The notes under the pieces were generated by a model. The model saw only the letters and a program-made list of their open reading frames with translations, was not told the origin of the DNA and searched no databases. 64,000 nucleotides of DNA. It comes from Termitomyces sp. T153. Taxonomy: Eukaryota; Basidiomycota; Agaricomycetes; Agaricales; Lyophyllaceae. The position numbers and the translations under genes were made by a program. Positions 22,698 through 33,862 of this stretch are shown in pieces. How positions within the stretch are numbered: position 1 is the stretch's first letter; every line of letters begins with the position of its first letter. The DNA is taken from contig JACKQL020000011.1 in assembly GCA_018296165.2 (NCBI GenBank), forward strand, positions 682,001-746,000, given 5' to 3'.

Positions 22698-23997
22698 GGA
22701 CAGTCAGCTGGCTGCTGAGCTGCTGGTGGGATTTTGAGAGACGCTTTTCAAAGGCAGACATCTCCCGGATTTATCTTTCCCCTTTTGGCCTTGCGAATTC
22801 GCCGGCTAGCGGGCCCGGACGTCACGTGGACGGCCCAAATCTTTGTCGCGCGCAGCTTGTTCTGCGCCCGCCTCTTTACGTGGCGACCTCTCTTGGGATC
22901 GATCTGCTTTCTACAGGCTTTCTTGCTGTGAATCGCACTTTTCATCGATCCCGAGCCCATGTCCGAGTTCTGTCTTCTAAGTTCTCTATGCCACAGGACT
23001 TAATCTGTATGCTCCAGACTTCATTCTTCTTCCACTAATCGACCGCCGGGCTCTTTCCAAACCTGCTTCGGACCCTCGAAAACATCGAATCATTCGCACA
23101 ATTGGGTCAACTCATTGTGAATTTCCTGATATAATCCTACACCTAAACCGATCTAGCCAAGGGCGCAGTCCCTTGGTCCCGGATCAGACCCCATGACTTA
23201 TACAACCTACAAACATGTCGCGCCATATTCTCAAAGAGGCCAGATTATCCTGCACATAAGCTACCCAACCGTCCCGGTCTCCCGAACTTCTCCTTGATCG
23301 ATAAGTCGCCGATAAGTGATCGTACAATCTCGGGATGCCAATAGACGCACAACGTTCTGATTTTGTGATTTATATCTATGTCATTTCTTCTTGTTTATGT
23401 ACACATTACGCAGTGCGTTCTGCCTGATTACACTCAAGTTAGATCCTACTTACGACAATCTCAGATGTGCGCACGACATCTGCTGAGAAGAAAGCCGAAG
23501 AAATTTACTACATGCAGGGTCCTTTCCGATAGCAAGTGAACCTTTAAGGAAAATTCTCTCGAACCTCGAGATGATATCATTGATTTTAATATGATTGCAT
23601 GCAGGTCCCATTTCCGAACCTGCAGCTGTCCTAAATGAATGATCCGGCGGCGTATCGGAAGGCTGAAAAAGCAAAAAGTAATCCGAGTTCTAGGTAAGTA
23701 TGTAATGCAGGGTAGCAATCGCGTAAGAAATACAGCCGTTACTGCGTACATTGTGTCATGACAAACGATAAGAGGTCAGCATACTGGATTACAGGTATGT
23801 ACACGGCATGGCCGGGAAGAAAGTATATCACTGATGATGAATGATGAAGTGAATAAGGATCGTGAAAAAATGATGGTGCTACAGAGGAACGAGAGATGCG
23901 AGCGATGGTGTGTGTTGATGTATCCACAGCAGAGAATGTATACAGACCCGAGAATCCCAGTAAGCAACAATAATACACGAACTCGTGAGTGGAGATG
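22698..23997. other. Intergenic 1.3 kb, promoter side of the CASTOR-like gene
   Basis: It contains the upstream region of the minus-strand gene starting at 22697, with a CACGTG-like ACGTCACGTGG near 22819. Beyond that lies AT-rich sequence with no splice-consistent coding content. It ends at the stop codon of the next minus-strand gene. Confidence 0.5.
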
Positions 23998-25224
23998 TTA
24001 TTGGACAATCATCGTTTCGTCATGATTGCCAGAGCTCCCGCGATTGCGTATGACTCGGTCGAGGGGAGCGTTCGCTGAGTGCATCGAGTAGGGCATATTT
24101 CGGGGCAATGGATACGCAGCCTTGTACATTGATTTGCGATCGCGGATACCTGTCTTTGTGGGACTTTGAGGAGAATGAGGGATGGGCCGTCTGCGTAGTT
24201 GGTAGCGCGAGGTCTGGGTAGCAGACTGTTGGGGAGATGGAGAGGCAGTGGAGGAACGAGAGTATGTGTTGGATGGCTGAGAATCAAAGGGATTGGAAAA
24301 TCTAGGAAGAACATCTGACGCAAGGGAAGAAAGCGACGACATTGGAGTTAATATGCCAACCAACCCTGTGCCAGTTGTATCTGGATATTCTGTCTCTGCT
24401 TCCGACATGCCAAGCTGAGAATAGGTGAATAGCTCGGGATCATTAGCTTGTGATACGGTGTCAAGCTGGGAGGCTGTGATTTCGCTGATGGTGGCATCTG
24501 GCCATTGCAATGAACCATTGGGTGTTACTGTAGGCGTGACGACGTAAGGGTCTGAATCTTGAGAATCAAGAGGCTGGGATTGGGAGAAGTTGTTTAGTTG
24601 CGAATACTCTGCTGGCTGGGATTGGGATGGGTTGGCATCAGGGTCACAGCGAACGTTGAAGAATCCGAGAGTGCGTGGGCGTCGCGGTTGATGTTGAGTG
24701 ACATCGGGTTCTGTGTCTTCGCGCTTCAATTTTGATTTCCTTGATAAGCTGCCCTCGGCTGTTTCAATTGCAGTGCTGACATCTTCTTCTCCGTCTTTTC
24801 TCGAGCGCTTGAGGGGCCGCGGCCCTGGTTGAATCTGTCGAACACGGTAGGGTTGCACCGGAGGTAGCTTGCTTTCGTAGGCAAAATCTCTGACTTTAAT
24901 GCCCAATTCTGCTAACAAATCAGCGTGTGCTTGGGACTGGGGGTCTATATCGACAGGAGCAGTTGAAGGAGGCTTGGAGAAGGGAATTGGAGGAACTAAG
25001 AGCGGCGATGGGGTTGATGGTGGCTTGAGATAGAACATTAAATCTTGAGGAGGACGCTGAGCGCCACGTTGCAGACTTACGAGGGGCTGGGGAGCTGCAA
25101 TGGTCCGTGCTGGCTTTTGAAGCGTGTCGGGGTCCATTTGGGGCAAATGAAGACCCTGACTCAATAAGACGCGGCGCTGGATGTCCGCCTGCCCGCGAAG
25201 GTCGAAAGGAAAATGGCCTTCCAT
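23998..25224 (-). CDS. Ser/Pro/Gln-rich hypothetical protein
   Basis: The single exon gives 408 residues from MEGHFPFDLRGQADIQRRVL. Upstream in-frame sequence lacks an ATG in good context and would run into the divergent PTC5 promoter, so I use the ATG at 25224. No domain is recognised. The protein has proline-rich segments (PPSTPSPLLVPPIPFSKPP), basic clusters (RPLKRSRKDGEED, LSRKSKLKRED) that could be nuclear localisation signals, and repeated SQ/SQP dipeptides in the middle (PSQSQPAEYSQLNNFSQSQP). It looks largely disordered. Clustered SQ motifs are typical of ATM/ATR-type kinase targets, but this is inference. Its start codon lies 46 bp from that of the divergent PTC5-like gene. Confidence 0.65.
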   Translation of the reverse strand: MEGHFPFDLRGQADIQRRVLLSQGLHLPQMDPDTLQKPARTIAAPQPLVSLQRGAQRPPQDLMFYLKPPSTPSPLLVPPIPFSKPPSTAPVDIDPQSQAHADLLAELGIKVRDFAYESKLPPVQPYRVRQIQPGPRPLKRSRKDGEEDVSTAIETAEGSLSRKSKLKREDTEPDVTQHQPRRPRTLGFFNVRCDPDANPSQSQPAEYSQLNNFSQSQPLDSQDSDPYVVTPTVTPNGSLQWPDATISEITASQLDTVSQANDPELFTYSQLGMSEAETEYPDTTGTGLVGILTPMSSLSSLASDVLPRFSNPFDSQPSNTYSRSSTASPSPQQSATQTSRYQLRRRPIPHSPQSPTKTGIRDRKSMYKAAYPLPRNMPYSMHSANAPLDRVIRNRGSSGNHDETMIVQ

Positions 25225-25270
25225 TGTCTGATACTTACTACAAACAAAGATCACGTGCAGCCTTTTACAG
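25225..25270. promoter_or_regulatory. Extremely compact bidirectional promoter
   Basis: Only 46 bp separate the start codon of the minus-strand hypothetical gene (25224) from the PTC5-like start (25271). The core promoters and 5' UTRs must therefore overlap each other or extend into the opposite gene. Confidence 0.55.
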
Positions 25271-27117
25271 ATGCGCATAATCAGGCCGCGCCATTCACGG
25301 CTCGCGCCTCGACAGTGGATGTACCGAAACGCCTGGAAACCCATCACAGCCGCTGTGGCCGTGGGTGGTCCAGCATACGTCTACTACACCTCTAGGTCAG
25401 ATAGACAAGAGATCTTCAACCTTCCTGTCAAGGTCAAAGGCGCCGACGGACGCCCAGAAATGACTACTCGTGCCATACCTCTTCTCCCCATCGAGCAGCT
25501 CGTGGCCCGTATCAGAGAGCGTGCCATCGAGAACACCCACTCTCCTCCAGGGGGTCCGATCTGGAAGTTTACAACCGCGGCCTTGGCCTCCAACGACCCC
25601 ATAGAGGATGCGAACGCCCACCAAGTCATCCAGAGAGATGAATCTGATCCTTCTGCCCCTGGAGATTACCTCTTTTTTGCTGTCATGGATGGACATGGTG
25701 GAAGAGATACTTCGCAACTTCTCTCTCGTGTTCTCATCAAGGCCGTCGCCTTGGAGCTCTCTAATCTTGTCACGGATCCGAACGCTCAGCCTAGCGCAGG
25801 CATCATGCAAAAACTTTCTTCACTGATGCGGGCTTCACCTTCCCAAAAAGCCCAGGCTGCGCTGGACACCCATCCACTACGAGTGTCGCGTGCTATCGAG
25901 AGTGCTTTCACAAAGCTCGATACAGAGCTAATCAGCGCACCCATTCAGATCCTTGCAAACAATCTCGATGCCGAAGCGCGCAAGAATAAAGTTATTCCTG
26001 ATCTCAGCCAACATCCTCTCGCGCTGACTAGCATGCTCCCGGCTATATCAGGTATGCTTCTGCCTTCTCGAGTCAGTTAAGACTCATCACCTCGTCCCAG
26101 GAAGCTGCGCCTTGATGGCGGTATTTGACACAGCTCACAAAGATCTTTACGTTGCTTGTACAGGTGACAGCCGTGCTGTTGCTGGTGTTTGGGAAAAGAC
26201 GGCCGATGGCAAGGGCCAATGGCGAGTCGAAGTCCTCAGCGAGGATCAAACTGGACGGAATCCAAACGAACTCAAACGGTACGGCCTCAGGTATCTATCT
26301 CTTTATCGTAGTTAAACTCGCTTGTCTAAAAGGCTGCAATCGGAACACCCAAAGGACGAGGCAGACTACGTCGTTCGCCAGGGCCGGATATTAGGTGGAT
26401 TGGAACCTTCGCGAGCCTTCGGCGACGCTAGGTACAAGTGGCCTCGAGCAGTGCAGAATACGTAAAGTCACTCTACTCCTTTTTCCGAGACAGTCCTAAA
26501 CCGTTATCCAAAGTCTAAGCCAGGCATTCCTCGTTGGTAATGGCCGCCCATTACGCCCGCCACCCACTTTGTTCAAGACGCCCCCCTATGTTATCGCGCG
26601 ACCTGTTGTGACTCACCGAAAATTTGACTTTCCTACCGATACGGAGACCGATGCTCCTGGTGCTCCTCGGTTCCTCGTTCTAGCCACGGATGGTCTATGG
26701 GATGAACTCAGGTGTGCATAGTTCCATTCTTCGTGCCCAAGTCTACAACCTTCTACCTCTAGCTCGGAAGACGTCGTCAGCCTAGTCGGAGGACACCTTG
26801 CTGGTTTGAAAGGGACTATTCCCAAGTCTGACCTTCCCACACTTGTACCTACCTCGGCTGGGTACCTAGGTATAGATGGTAAAACCAAGAGGAAAGAGGA
26901 TGCCTCGGGCTCATGGGCATTTGCTGACGATAATGTCAGTGCGCATTTGATCAGGAATGCATTCGGTGGCGGTAATGAGACTCGTCTGCGCCAGTTGTTG
27001 AGTATTCCTGCGCCATACTCCAGGCGGTATAGGGACGATATCACCGTGACTGTCGTGATGTGGGAAGACGGCAAGGAGGACGCCGCCAAAGTTACCACTA
27101 TCAAATCCAAGCTATAG
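25271..27117 (+). CDS. PTC5: Mitochondrial PP2C phosphatase (pyruvate dehydrogenase phosphatase-like)
   Basis: Five exons (25271-26051, 26101-26278, 26333-26461, 26514-26711, 26763-27117) give 546 residues. The N-terminus (MRIIRPRHSRLAPRQWMYRN) is Arg-rich without acids, as in a mitochondrial presequence, and a short hydrophobic stretch follows (AVAVGGPAYVYY). PP2C motifs come in order: FFAVMDGHGGRDTS (metal-binding Asp), LYVACTGDSRAVAG, RILGGLEPSRAFGD, FLVLATDGLWDELSSEDVV and RRYRDDITVTVV. In the family the enzyme dephosphorylates E1-alpha of pyruvate dehydrogenase in the matrix. The exon 2/3 junction could instead use a donor 12 nt later, adding four residues. Identity as a PP2C is firm; PTC5 orthology is likely. 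Confidence 0.87.
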
Positions 27118-27268
27118 CCCTAATTTCATATTTATATTCTGTATACTGGTTGCATGTGCATATGCATAAAGCATTAGTCACTCACAGCTTGATATTTCTA
27201 TTAATGTTACAACAGCAGCAAATCAAAAATCACAACAGACAATCTCCCATTGCAGTCTGTCTAATGTA

Positions 27269-29405
27269 TCAAATGGGCCGTGGTCTTCTGCTAAAATGTC
27301 TACCCAGACTATGTGAAGGGTTCAAATTCGAACCGCGATAGCCACTTGAATAAATTTGCGGCTTTGAGCCCTTCTTGCGTAACTTGGAGTGGTTGTCGGC
27401 GTGGTCCTTTCGCTTCTTCGGGTGGCCCGGACTGTAGAAAGTGGATGGGACGATGGGCGATGATGAGGGTGGGTGAGAGGATGGGGGTTGAGGAGGCAGT
27501 GGGGACGACGCTTCCTGACTCGACTGCTGGACCTCTGCTTTATCATCCTTGTCTTGATCATCGTCCTCGTTTTCTGAAGCGTACGCCTCGAGACTCGAAA
27601 GCGTCGCTTTTGCATTCTGGCCCGCAACCGCAGCAATCCTCCTCTTCAGAAGCTCTCCCTGCGGATCTACCCCGCTCATCTTCTGCCGTTTGGATTCTGA
27701 GCCGTCGGCTTCCAACGCTGGAGACGGGAGCAGCGGACCAATAAAGGGCACTGAAACTTTCGTGCCTATATCTTCGTCTGCTTCGTCTCTCTCCTTCCTT
27801 TTCTTCATACCCCCGATGAGGTTAGGCCGAGACTGTTGTGGTTGTGGCGTTGCCGAGTTGACCGCTGCCTCCAAGCCCTGTCCCTTCTTCCTGATATAGA
27901 ACAGCATGTATGCGTTCTTCTTGTGAGGTGAGGACCCGGTGGGAGAGACAGAATCATCGTTCATCTCCCACCAACGACCGTCTTTACTTTTTACAAAGGC
28001 GTAGTAGTGCCCTGAGTTAGGACCGCTGCCAGCATGGCAGATGACACCATATAGCGAGTACATCGGTCCAAAGTGGCCCTCGCTCATGTAGGGCTGTAAT
28101 GAAAGGTCTTCATCGTAATGGACGTTGTGGGGTATTTTTTTTCCCATGGGGGAAAATCTTTTCAAGTGTATCGTGAGGACGAGGGGCGCCTCGTCGATCG
28201 TGAATCTTTTATCCGCATTGACATGCTTCTTGCACCTACAAACGCGTTCGTTAGCATCCCCCGATCTGAAAGGTCCTGACACTTACTTTTCACATTTGTA
28301 CTTGTCTGCGCCTTTAAGATGGTCTATAGCCACAAACTTCTTCAAAGCATCCTTCAGGACGTCCTGCCGATATATGTCGACACTGAAATCTAGAACTCGG
28401 TCGAAAGTATCACTGTTGTATCCGCAACTCAGGCAGGTCACGCGAGATCGCAATCGACCTCCAAATATCTGGTGAACCCATGTTGTCTCTGCAATTTTGG
28501 GGTTTGCTTTCCTAAAAATAACGATGAGGGACACTTATATACAGCATGAGGATCCCGTCAACATACGGCGATTGTTCAGCCAAACATGACTTTTGCAGCG
28601 CGTCAATCGCATACCGAAGGAATTCGTGCGAGTCCTCCTGTCTACCTCTCTTCAAATGTTTGGCAATGACTGATAGGAAATTGTTAGTAAACTCGAAATC
28701 ATCCTGAAAAGGTCAAAGCTAAACTGACTTGGTAGCTTGCTAGTGATTGCTGTAGGGGCAAAAGGCCTACTGCCCCTATAAGCTTCAACCATGACTCGCT
28801 TCATGCTACATGACATGCAAAATCCCTTTGCAAACACCTTGCCTGGAGAACAAAATTGTCAGTAATGCCCAGTAGCGACAGCATAACGGACAACGCACAA
28901 CTATTATCCTTATGTGCAGCTAACACTCGCAGCAGAGGTGGGGTATGTAGCAGGCATTGCAGGGCGCTATTCAAGAAGCAAGTGTTACCATTATTAAAGA
29001 GCCCTGTGCCACGATTCAAGCCGTCTGGCCATGAAACGTCAATGCCGCCGGTATACAGAGATTTGTTCTTCGTAGAAGCGCCCGGAGTGGTTGCTGGTGC
29101 CGCGGATGGCTGTTGGGGTATTTCTGGGCGCTATATACAGTAATTAATTGTCAAAGAAGCCGAGGCCTGTGAGCGGGACGTACGTCTGGTTTAGAGGCCT
29201 TGGGAGAGGCATTGATCGGTTCGTATTTACCAGGAGGTACAGCAAACGCGCCTGAAGATGAACCTTCGACGAATTCGATAGGGGGTGGAAGCAGGCTATT
29301 GAACGCCTCTTTGTCGCGTGCGGGGCGGTACTGAAGGGGGGAATCATCGGAGGCGTGGGAGGAGGTGAAAACAGGCGCGGCAGGGAGGAGTGGTGATGCG
29401 AGCAT
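27269..29405 (-). CDS. Ubiquitin-specific protease, USP36/UBP16-like
   Basis: Six exons (29405-29184, 29130-28899, 28842-28729, 28669-28567, 28511-28287, 28235-27269) give 620 residues. The Cys box GLFNNGNTCFLNSALQ is near residue 110. Next come GRQEDSHEFLRYAIDALQ, the zinc-binding pairs CLSCGY and CEKCKK, HLKRFSPMGKKIPHNV, and the His box GVICHAGSGPNSGHYYAFVK. These are the conserved blocks of cysteine deubiquitinases, and the spacing resembles the nucleolar USP36 group. The C-terminal 250 residues are disordered with Lys-rich clusters (KKRKERDE, PKKRKDHADNHSKLRKKGSK), which fit nucleolar targeting. USP36-type enzymes remove ubiquitin from ribosome-biogenesis factors; the substrate here is inferred. 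Confidence 0.88.
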
Positions 29406-29856
29406 GATGGGCTGTGCGCGCGTAAATACGGCGGCGGGGGAGATCGGACGCAGACGTCGCGTCAAACAGCGGCGACAGACGACGAGCAGCGTAGGCAACA
29501 GAGGCGACGTCCACCAAGAGAACTTGAGAGGAATTTGCAAATATTTTATCGGCGTTCAGTAACTGTTTGGTTTCTGATGGCCGGCCACACACTGATCCCT
29601 ATCAATATTCAATTTAACGAACTTCATGCAAAATCCCTTTTTTATTAGGTAGAAGTATAGCAACGAGACAGGTATAAACGCTTCATGAATCCCGGGTATA
29701 ACTGCGCTGAAATAGATTGGGTCATAATGGTAATTTTATCGATACAGTAGGTCTCTTTCAAGTTGTCTAGTCCGAAAATTGTAAAAGGTAACGTATAGTC
29801 GTGAAGAATGCGTAAAGGTACCAGACCAGGAACATGTAGAACAGAAATGATGTTTA
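29406..29856. other. Intergenic, promoter of the USP gene and 3' end of the zinc-finger gene
   Basis: Between the minus-strand USP start (29405) and the minus-strand zinc-finger stop (29857) I see no coding content. In-frame sequence extends upstream of the chosen USP ATG, but the further candidate starts are not ATG. Confidence 0.5.
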
Positions 29857-31186
29857 TCAGACACGAATGCCTTGAAATTCTTCATGAGATGGTCCAAAGA
29901 TGGACGCTTCAAAATCCCACTCTGCCAAGGATTTCTCCGAAACATTGAGCGGCGCATAAGATGCAATGTCTGGATAGAACACAAGAGGACAAGATGGCTG
30001 GTATTGTGACGGTGCGGCAGAGCTGGGCGTGGTAGGTCTGGAAGTCAAGACGTAGCCCCGCATGTCTTGGCCAGGATGCAAAAGGTTTTGTTGAGGCGGT
30101 GATGGGGAGGGAGAGGCAGAGTGGGTGAGACCTGGGTTTGACATGGGCGAGTCCATGTAGACAGCTCCAGAGTGGTGGAGCGCAGGCGATTCAAAGGTCA
30201 ATGCCTTCTGAGCAGGGAGGACGGGAGGCGGCGCAGGAATGTCAATTGTATAAAGGCCTGATTCGGGAAGAACGGGTAGTTCTATTTCTATGGATGCCTG
30301 AGGCCAGCCACCATCAACAGTGTACAAGGAGCCTTGAAGACCAGTGAACTCAGGAAGGGGGTGGAGCGACCCATTCGGTCTATCGTCTGTTGTTGTCGTT
30401 AGCGCTTACCCGAGTCATTGGACGAGAATGCTTACCTTGACGATAGAATGCGCCATCACGATAGATAATATTCTCGGGCAAGCCAGTGACTTCCTGAGTC
30501 ACGGAAGGATCAGAAGGCTGTACTCGAGCACCCTTGACGGACTTCCTTTGATAAGGTGCCAGACGAGGAAGGAGAGCAGGGGCGAGCGCATCGATATTAA
30601 TGCTTTCGGGGTTAATACCGTGCTTCTTCAGGTGCTGTATGAATGCCGAGCGACGTTTGATGCTGCGGAACCCAATAAGAATGGCGCACAAAATAAAAAT
30701 TACAGCCCAAAAAATCACCTTGACTTGCAGCGAGGTGCAGGACAGCGATAGGCGCCGACAATCCTGTGTTTCTCCTTGCAGTGACGCGCCCGAGAGGACG
30801 GGTCGCCGAAAGCAGCTTTACAGCCATCTATTTCGCAGGCATAGGGTTTGACTCTAGTACTAAACGACCCCATAGCAAATCCACCAAACGGAAGATTAGA
30901 TTCAAAAAATACATACTGTACGTTCCTGTGAGTTTTAAGCCCAGAGTATTGTGAAAAACATTTTCCACAGTCGCTGCACTTATGCGGCCTGAATGGAAAG
31001 TTGGAAGGAATGCTTGGACGGTAAAAATAAAAATCATGCCTATAGCCGGCATGTATATTAGCATGTCGAGTAAGGTCCCCTCGACGGGAGAAGCTCTTAA
31101 AGCAGGTCGGGCAAGTGTGCTGAGGAACCACTTGTCAGTGCATCGAAGTCAAAAGCAAAAAAAACACGTACCATTTCCGAAGGCAT
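29857..31186 (-). CDS. C2H2 zinc-finger protein (probable transcription factor)
   Basis: Six exons (31186-31172, 31119-31040, 30988-30917, 30853-30725, 30662-30436, 30386-29857) give 350 residues. The 15-nt first exon encodes MPSEM. Fingers are CPTCFKSFSRRGDLTRHANIH, CSDCGKCFSQYSGLKTH (second His unclear), CEIDGCKAAFGDPSSRARHCKEKH and a divergent CPAPRC...HLKKH. The second intron has a GC donor (GGCATG at 31039) and removes 51 nt, so that the linker reads HAGYRPHKC, a normal TGEKP-type linker. Without splicing the frame stays open. The C-terminal half is Pro/Ser-rich (PAPPPVLPAQ, SASPSPSPPQQ) and could be an activation domain. DNA target is unknown. Confidence 0.78.
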
Positions 31187-31840
31187 GTATCACAAAAAAA
31201 ATCGATGGAAAAGATAAATTATTTTGACGCTGTCCAGCAACGCTAGGAAATAAAGAAAGAAAGTAGTGGGAGGAGGGGGGGGGGAGATTTGGAGACGGAG
31301 GGAGAAAGAGAGAAAAAAACGGACCAAACTCTTATTTCCAAGGCACCTCTTTTAAACATACCGTCCGTTTTTCCGTAGCCGCCCCAAAGCGACTTTACAC
31401 AAAGCCTACAAGCGAAAGGCGCGCGCTTATTGTCTTAGTGTCGGCAGACAGAGCAAAGACGGTTAGTCGAAGATATCCCCAAAAGGTAACTCATCGCTCC
31501 ATGTATAACCATTTATCAAAAAGAGATTACGCATATCATTGTTTTCGTTCCTTTTCGTATCCCAAATCGTCATGAATTTCAAAAGATACCCTAAATCGCT
31601 ATCATACATAAAAAGATCTCTGACAAAGGAGGACGTACCGATCTTGTACGCCCCACGTGGCTCACAACAACGATCAAATCACCCAAGTGATGACGCATCA
31701 TCAGCAAACAAGATTTACTTTTTGTAGAATTGTACCTATGTGATTCGCAAAAGGATGCAACAGAGCAGACGAGATGAGAGATATGTGTTATAAGGTAGTG
31801 ATGACACAAAAAGGTGGAGTACAACCGTGAATACTTGTTC
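31187..31840. other. Intergenic 650 bp upstream of the zinc-finger gene
   Basis: It includes a G-rich run (GGAGGAGGGGGGGGGAGA at 31268-31286) and several purine-rich stretches within about 200 bp of the start codon, perhaps promoter elements. No coding content is evident. Confidence 0.5.
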
Positions 31841-33293
31841 TCATATTCCGAGGCCTGGTCCCTGAATCTTTTTCGTTATTCTCTCTTCCATCCATGGTGC
31901 AATGGCCCATAGATCCATCCACGTGAAAGATGCGTACTGGTTCCGTCCGGGACCGACGACGAGGTCGAGGTCCTGCAGCGGAAGCCAATCACCAGACAAG
32001 TCATGGGTATGCGGGCCGACAAGTTGTGCTATGATCCTGATGATAGAGGAATTGGTCACAGAAGAAGGTCGGCTCTTTTTCAGGACTTACATCAAGCCGC
32101 CAACCCAACAGAGACCTTCTTCCTCGATTTCGCCTTCCCCTAGCCACCTTTTGTCGCCGCCTCCGGGGGTATGATAAGGGTAATTGGCATGGGATGGGGC
32201 GGGAAGAGGATACGACGGCCGTACGTATGTCTGGGGAGGTGGAACATATGCTGAAAACACTCGTGTCATCTTTCCAATGTATGAAAATGAGCTGGCCTAC
32301 TATACGCGGCTGCCGTAAGACAATGCATCGGGTAAACACCATGATCCTCGACCAGCGTGCTCGGACTGGAGACGGAGTACCTGCGTGAGACCTCATCCAG
32401 AGGACCAATACCTGGCGGATGTAGGAATAGGTGAGCATTAGGGTTGACTGTCAAGGTACTGCGAGGCCGGTTCAGAGTGCCCAATGCGAGAATACGGACA
32501 TCCGCAAATTCCACAACCAGCTACCTAGTGTTAGCATAGTCATAATTGGCGTGTTCGTCGACAAACCCTGATTCGAGTCTCAAGATGGGCTAGATTACTT
32601 TGAATTCTGAGATATGATAAGGGCCGAGCCCAGTGAAGACTTGCTAAACGCACTTCATCTCATTGAATATAATGAGAGGACTGAAGCTACGAGAGGATAT
32701 TTCCAGTTCATTGGCAGAACCGTTGCGATTTAGGACAATATATCTGTGAAGATATAGGGGCTGTCAAATTCGTAGAAAAGACTAGTACCGACTTGGTCCA
32801 CGCTTCGTCCGAGGTGCACAAGGTCTCTGTACGATGAGAAATACGGTGCAATAATCTTATAGAGAACTTCAAAGGAACGAATCAACATACACTGACAGAG
32901 GACTAACTTTAGATAAGTCTTTTTCCATGTTCCATCCTTTCTCCATCTACGCCATCCTGGAAGAAAACGTCGATTGAAACATTCTTCCCATTCTTCAGAC
33001 GTGAGGTTGGGCAAAGTAGCTTCATACAGGAGAAAAGACGGGGAAGCGAGTGACAGTATCTCAATCCAATTCTGTCTGGGAACTGTGGAACGAACGCTCA
33101 GGTTCTTGAGAGAGCTCTCATAATTGCCTGAACGCAGCACACGCAAGATGGGACGACGCCATGGGTTCAGTGAGGGGTCAGACACGATATTACGGAGACG
33201 CTTGGACAGCGTAGATATGGTAATAAGCGACTCGAGATCGAGCTCGCTAAGAATATCAGCAATGAGGTCGACAGGGAGAAATTCAAAGCGCAT
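31841..33293 (-). CDS. F-box protein, multi-exon
   Basis: The ATG at 33293 starts MRFEFLPVDLIADILSELD and continues to LESLITISTLSKRL, an F-box that binds Skp1 in SCF ubiquitin ligases. Downstream exons in order carry VPRQNWIEILSLASPSFLLY, WEECFNRRFLPGWRRW, LHRISHRTETLCTSDEAWTK, YIVLNRNGSANELE, NLAHLETRIRLVVEFADVRI, HPPGIGPLDEVS, WLGEGEIEEEGLCWVGG and VGPHTHDLSGDWLPLQDLDL. It ends WMEERITKKIQGPGLGI at 31841. Several introns of about 45-55 nt are clear. The first intron (near 32910) would be only about 37 nt and its exact ends are uncertain. The conserved C-terminal region is probably a substrate-binding domain of a fungal F-box family I cannot name. Two apparent separate frames here are one gene. 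Confidence 0.75.
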
Positions 33294-33862
33294 GCTTTCT
33301 TTTCTCAAGGTTCCAGCTGTCAGCTCGTGTCCGAATTGCGTCACGTGGATGCCTCACGCCTCGGCAAGTGGCGCCACGCGGCTGATTCTCCAATTTCCGG
33401 TCATTCTGGACGCCTCGGTTCACGCTATATACGCATATCTACCTATCTGTTCATGGCGAAAGGCTATGCTGTGCACATCGTGGCAATTTCCGCACTGCTG
33501 GTCAGGGTCTTTCATGGCTCCCGTCTCCACCTGATGGAGACGTAAAGAACTCATCAAACGTCTCGTGTCAAAGATGCTCAAACTTTCGAAGCTTCATTTC
33601 TGCGGTACGCTTACCAGCCAGAGCTCTGGGAGAGGTGAAATTATATGTGCAGGGCTGTATGTAGGTGACGTTCGCGGCGAGACACGGAGGCGGGAAATTG
33701 AGCAAAAGCGGCGCAAAATGATTTGGCCTATAGAGTTCTATTTTTGGAGACTGGTTTATTTAACTTTGTCGCTTCGAATTCGGGTGTTGGCAACGATGGG
33801 CTGGGTCCATTCGGTCTGTTACATACGTTTCCGCCTTCTCTCCTCCTTTCCCATCTCCTCCC
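33294..33862. promoter_or_regulatory. Divergent promoter region, F-box gene and KRE6-like gene
   Basis: The two genes start at 33293 (minus) and 33863 (plus). The 570 bp hold pyrimidine-rich stretches just before the KRE6-like ATG (near 33830-33860), common ahead of fungal starts. No other coding content is supported. Confidence 0.5.

Noticed and set aside
31841..33293. Two separate genes (an F-box gene and a downstream hypothetical gene)
   Set aside because: Splice-consistent exons with YIVLNRNGSANELE and NLAHLETRIR bridge them, so they form one F-box gene.
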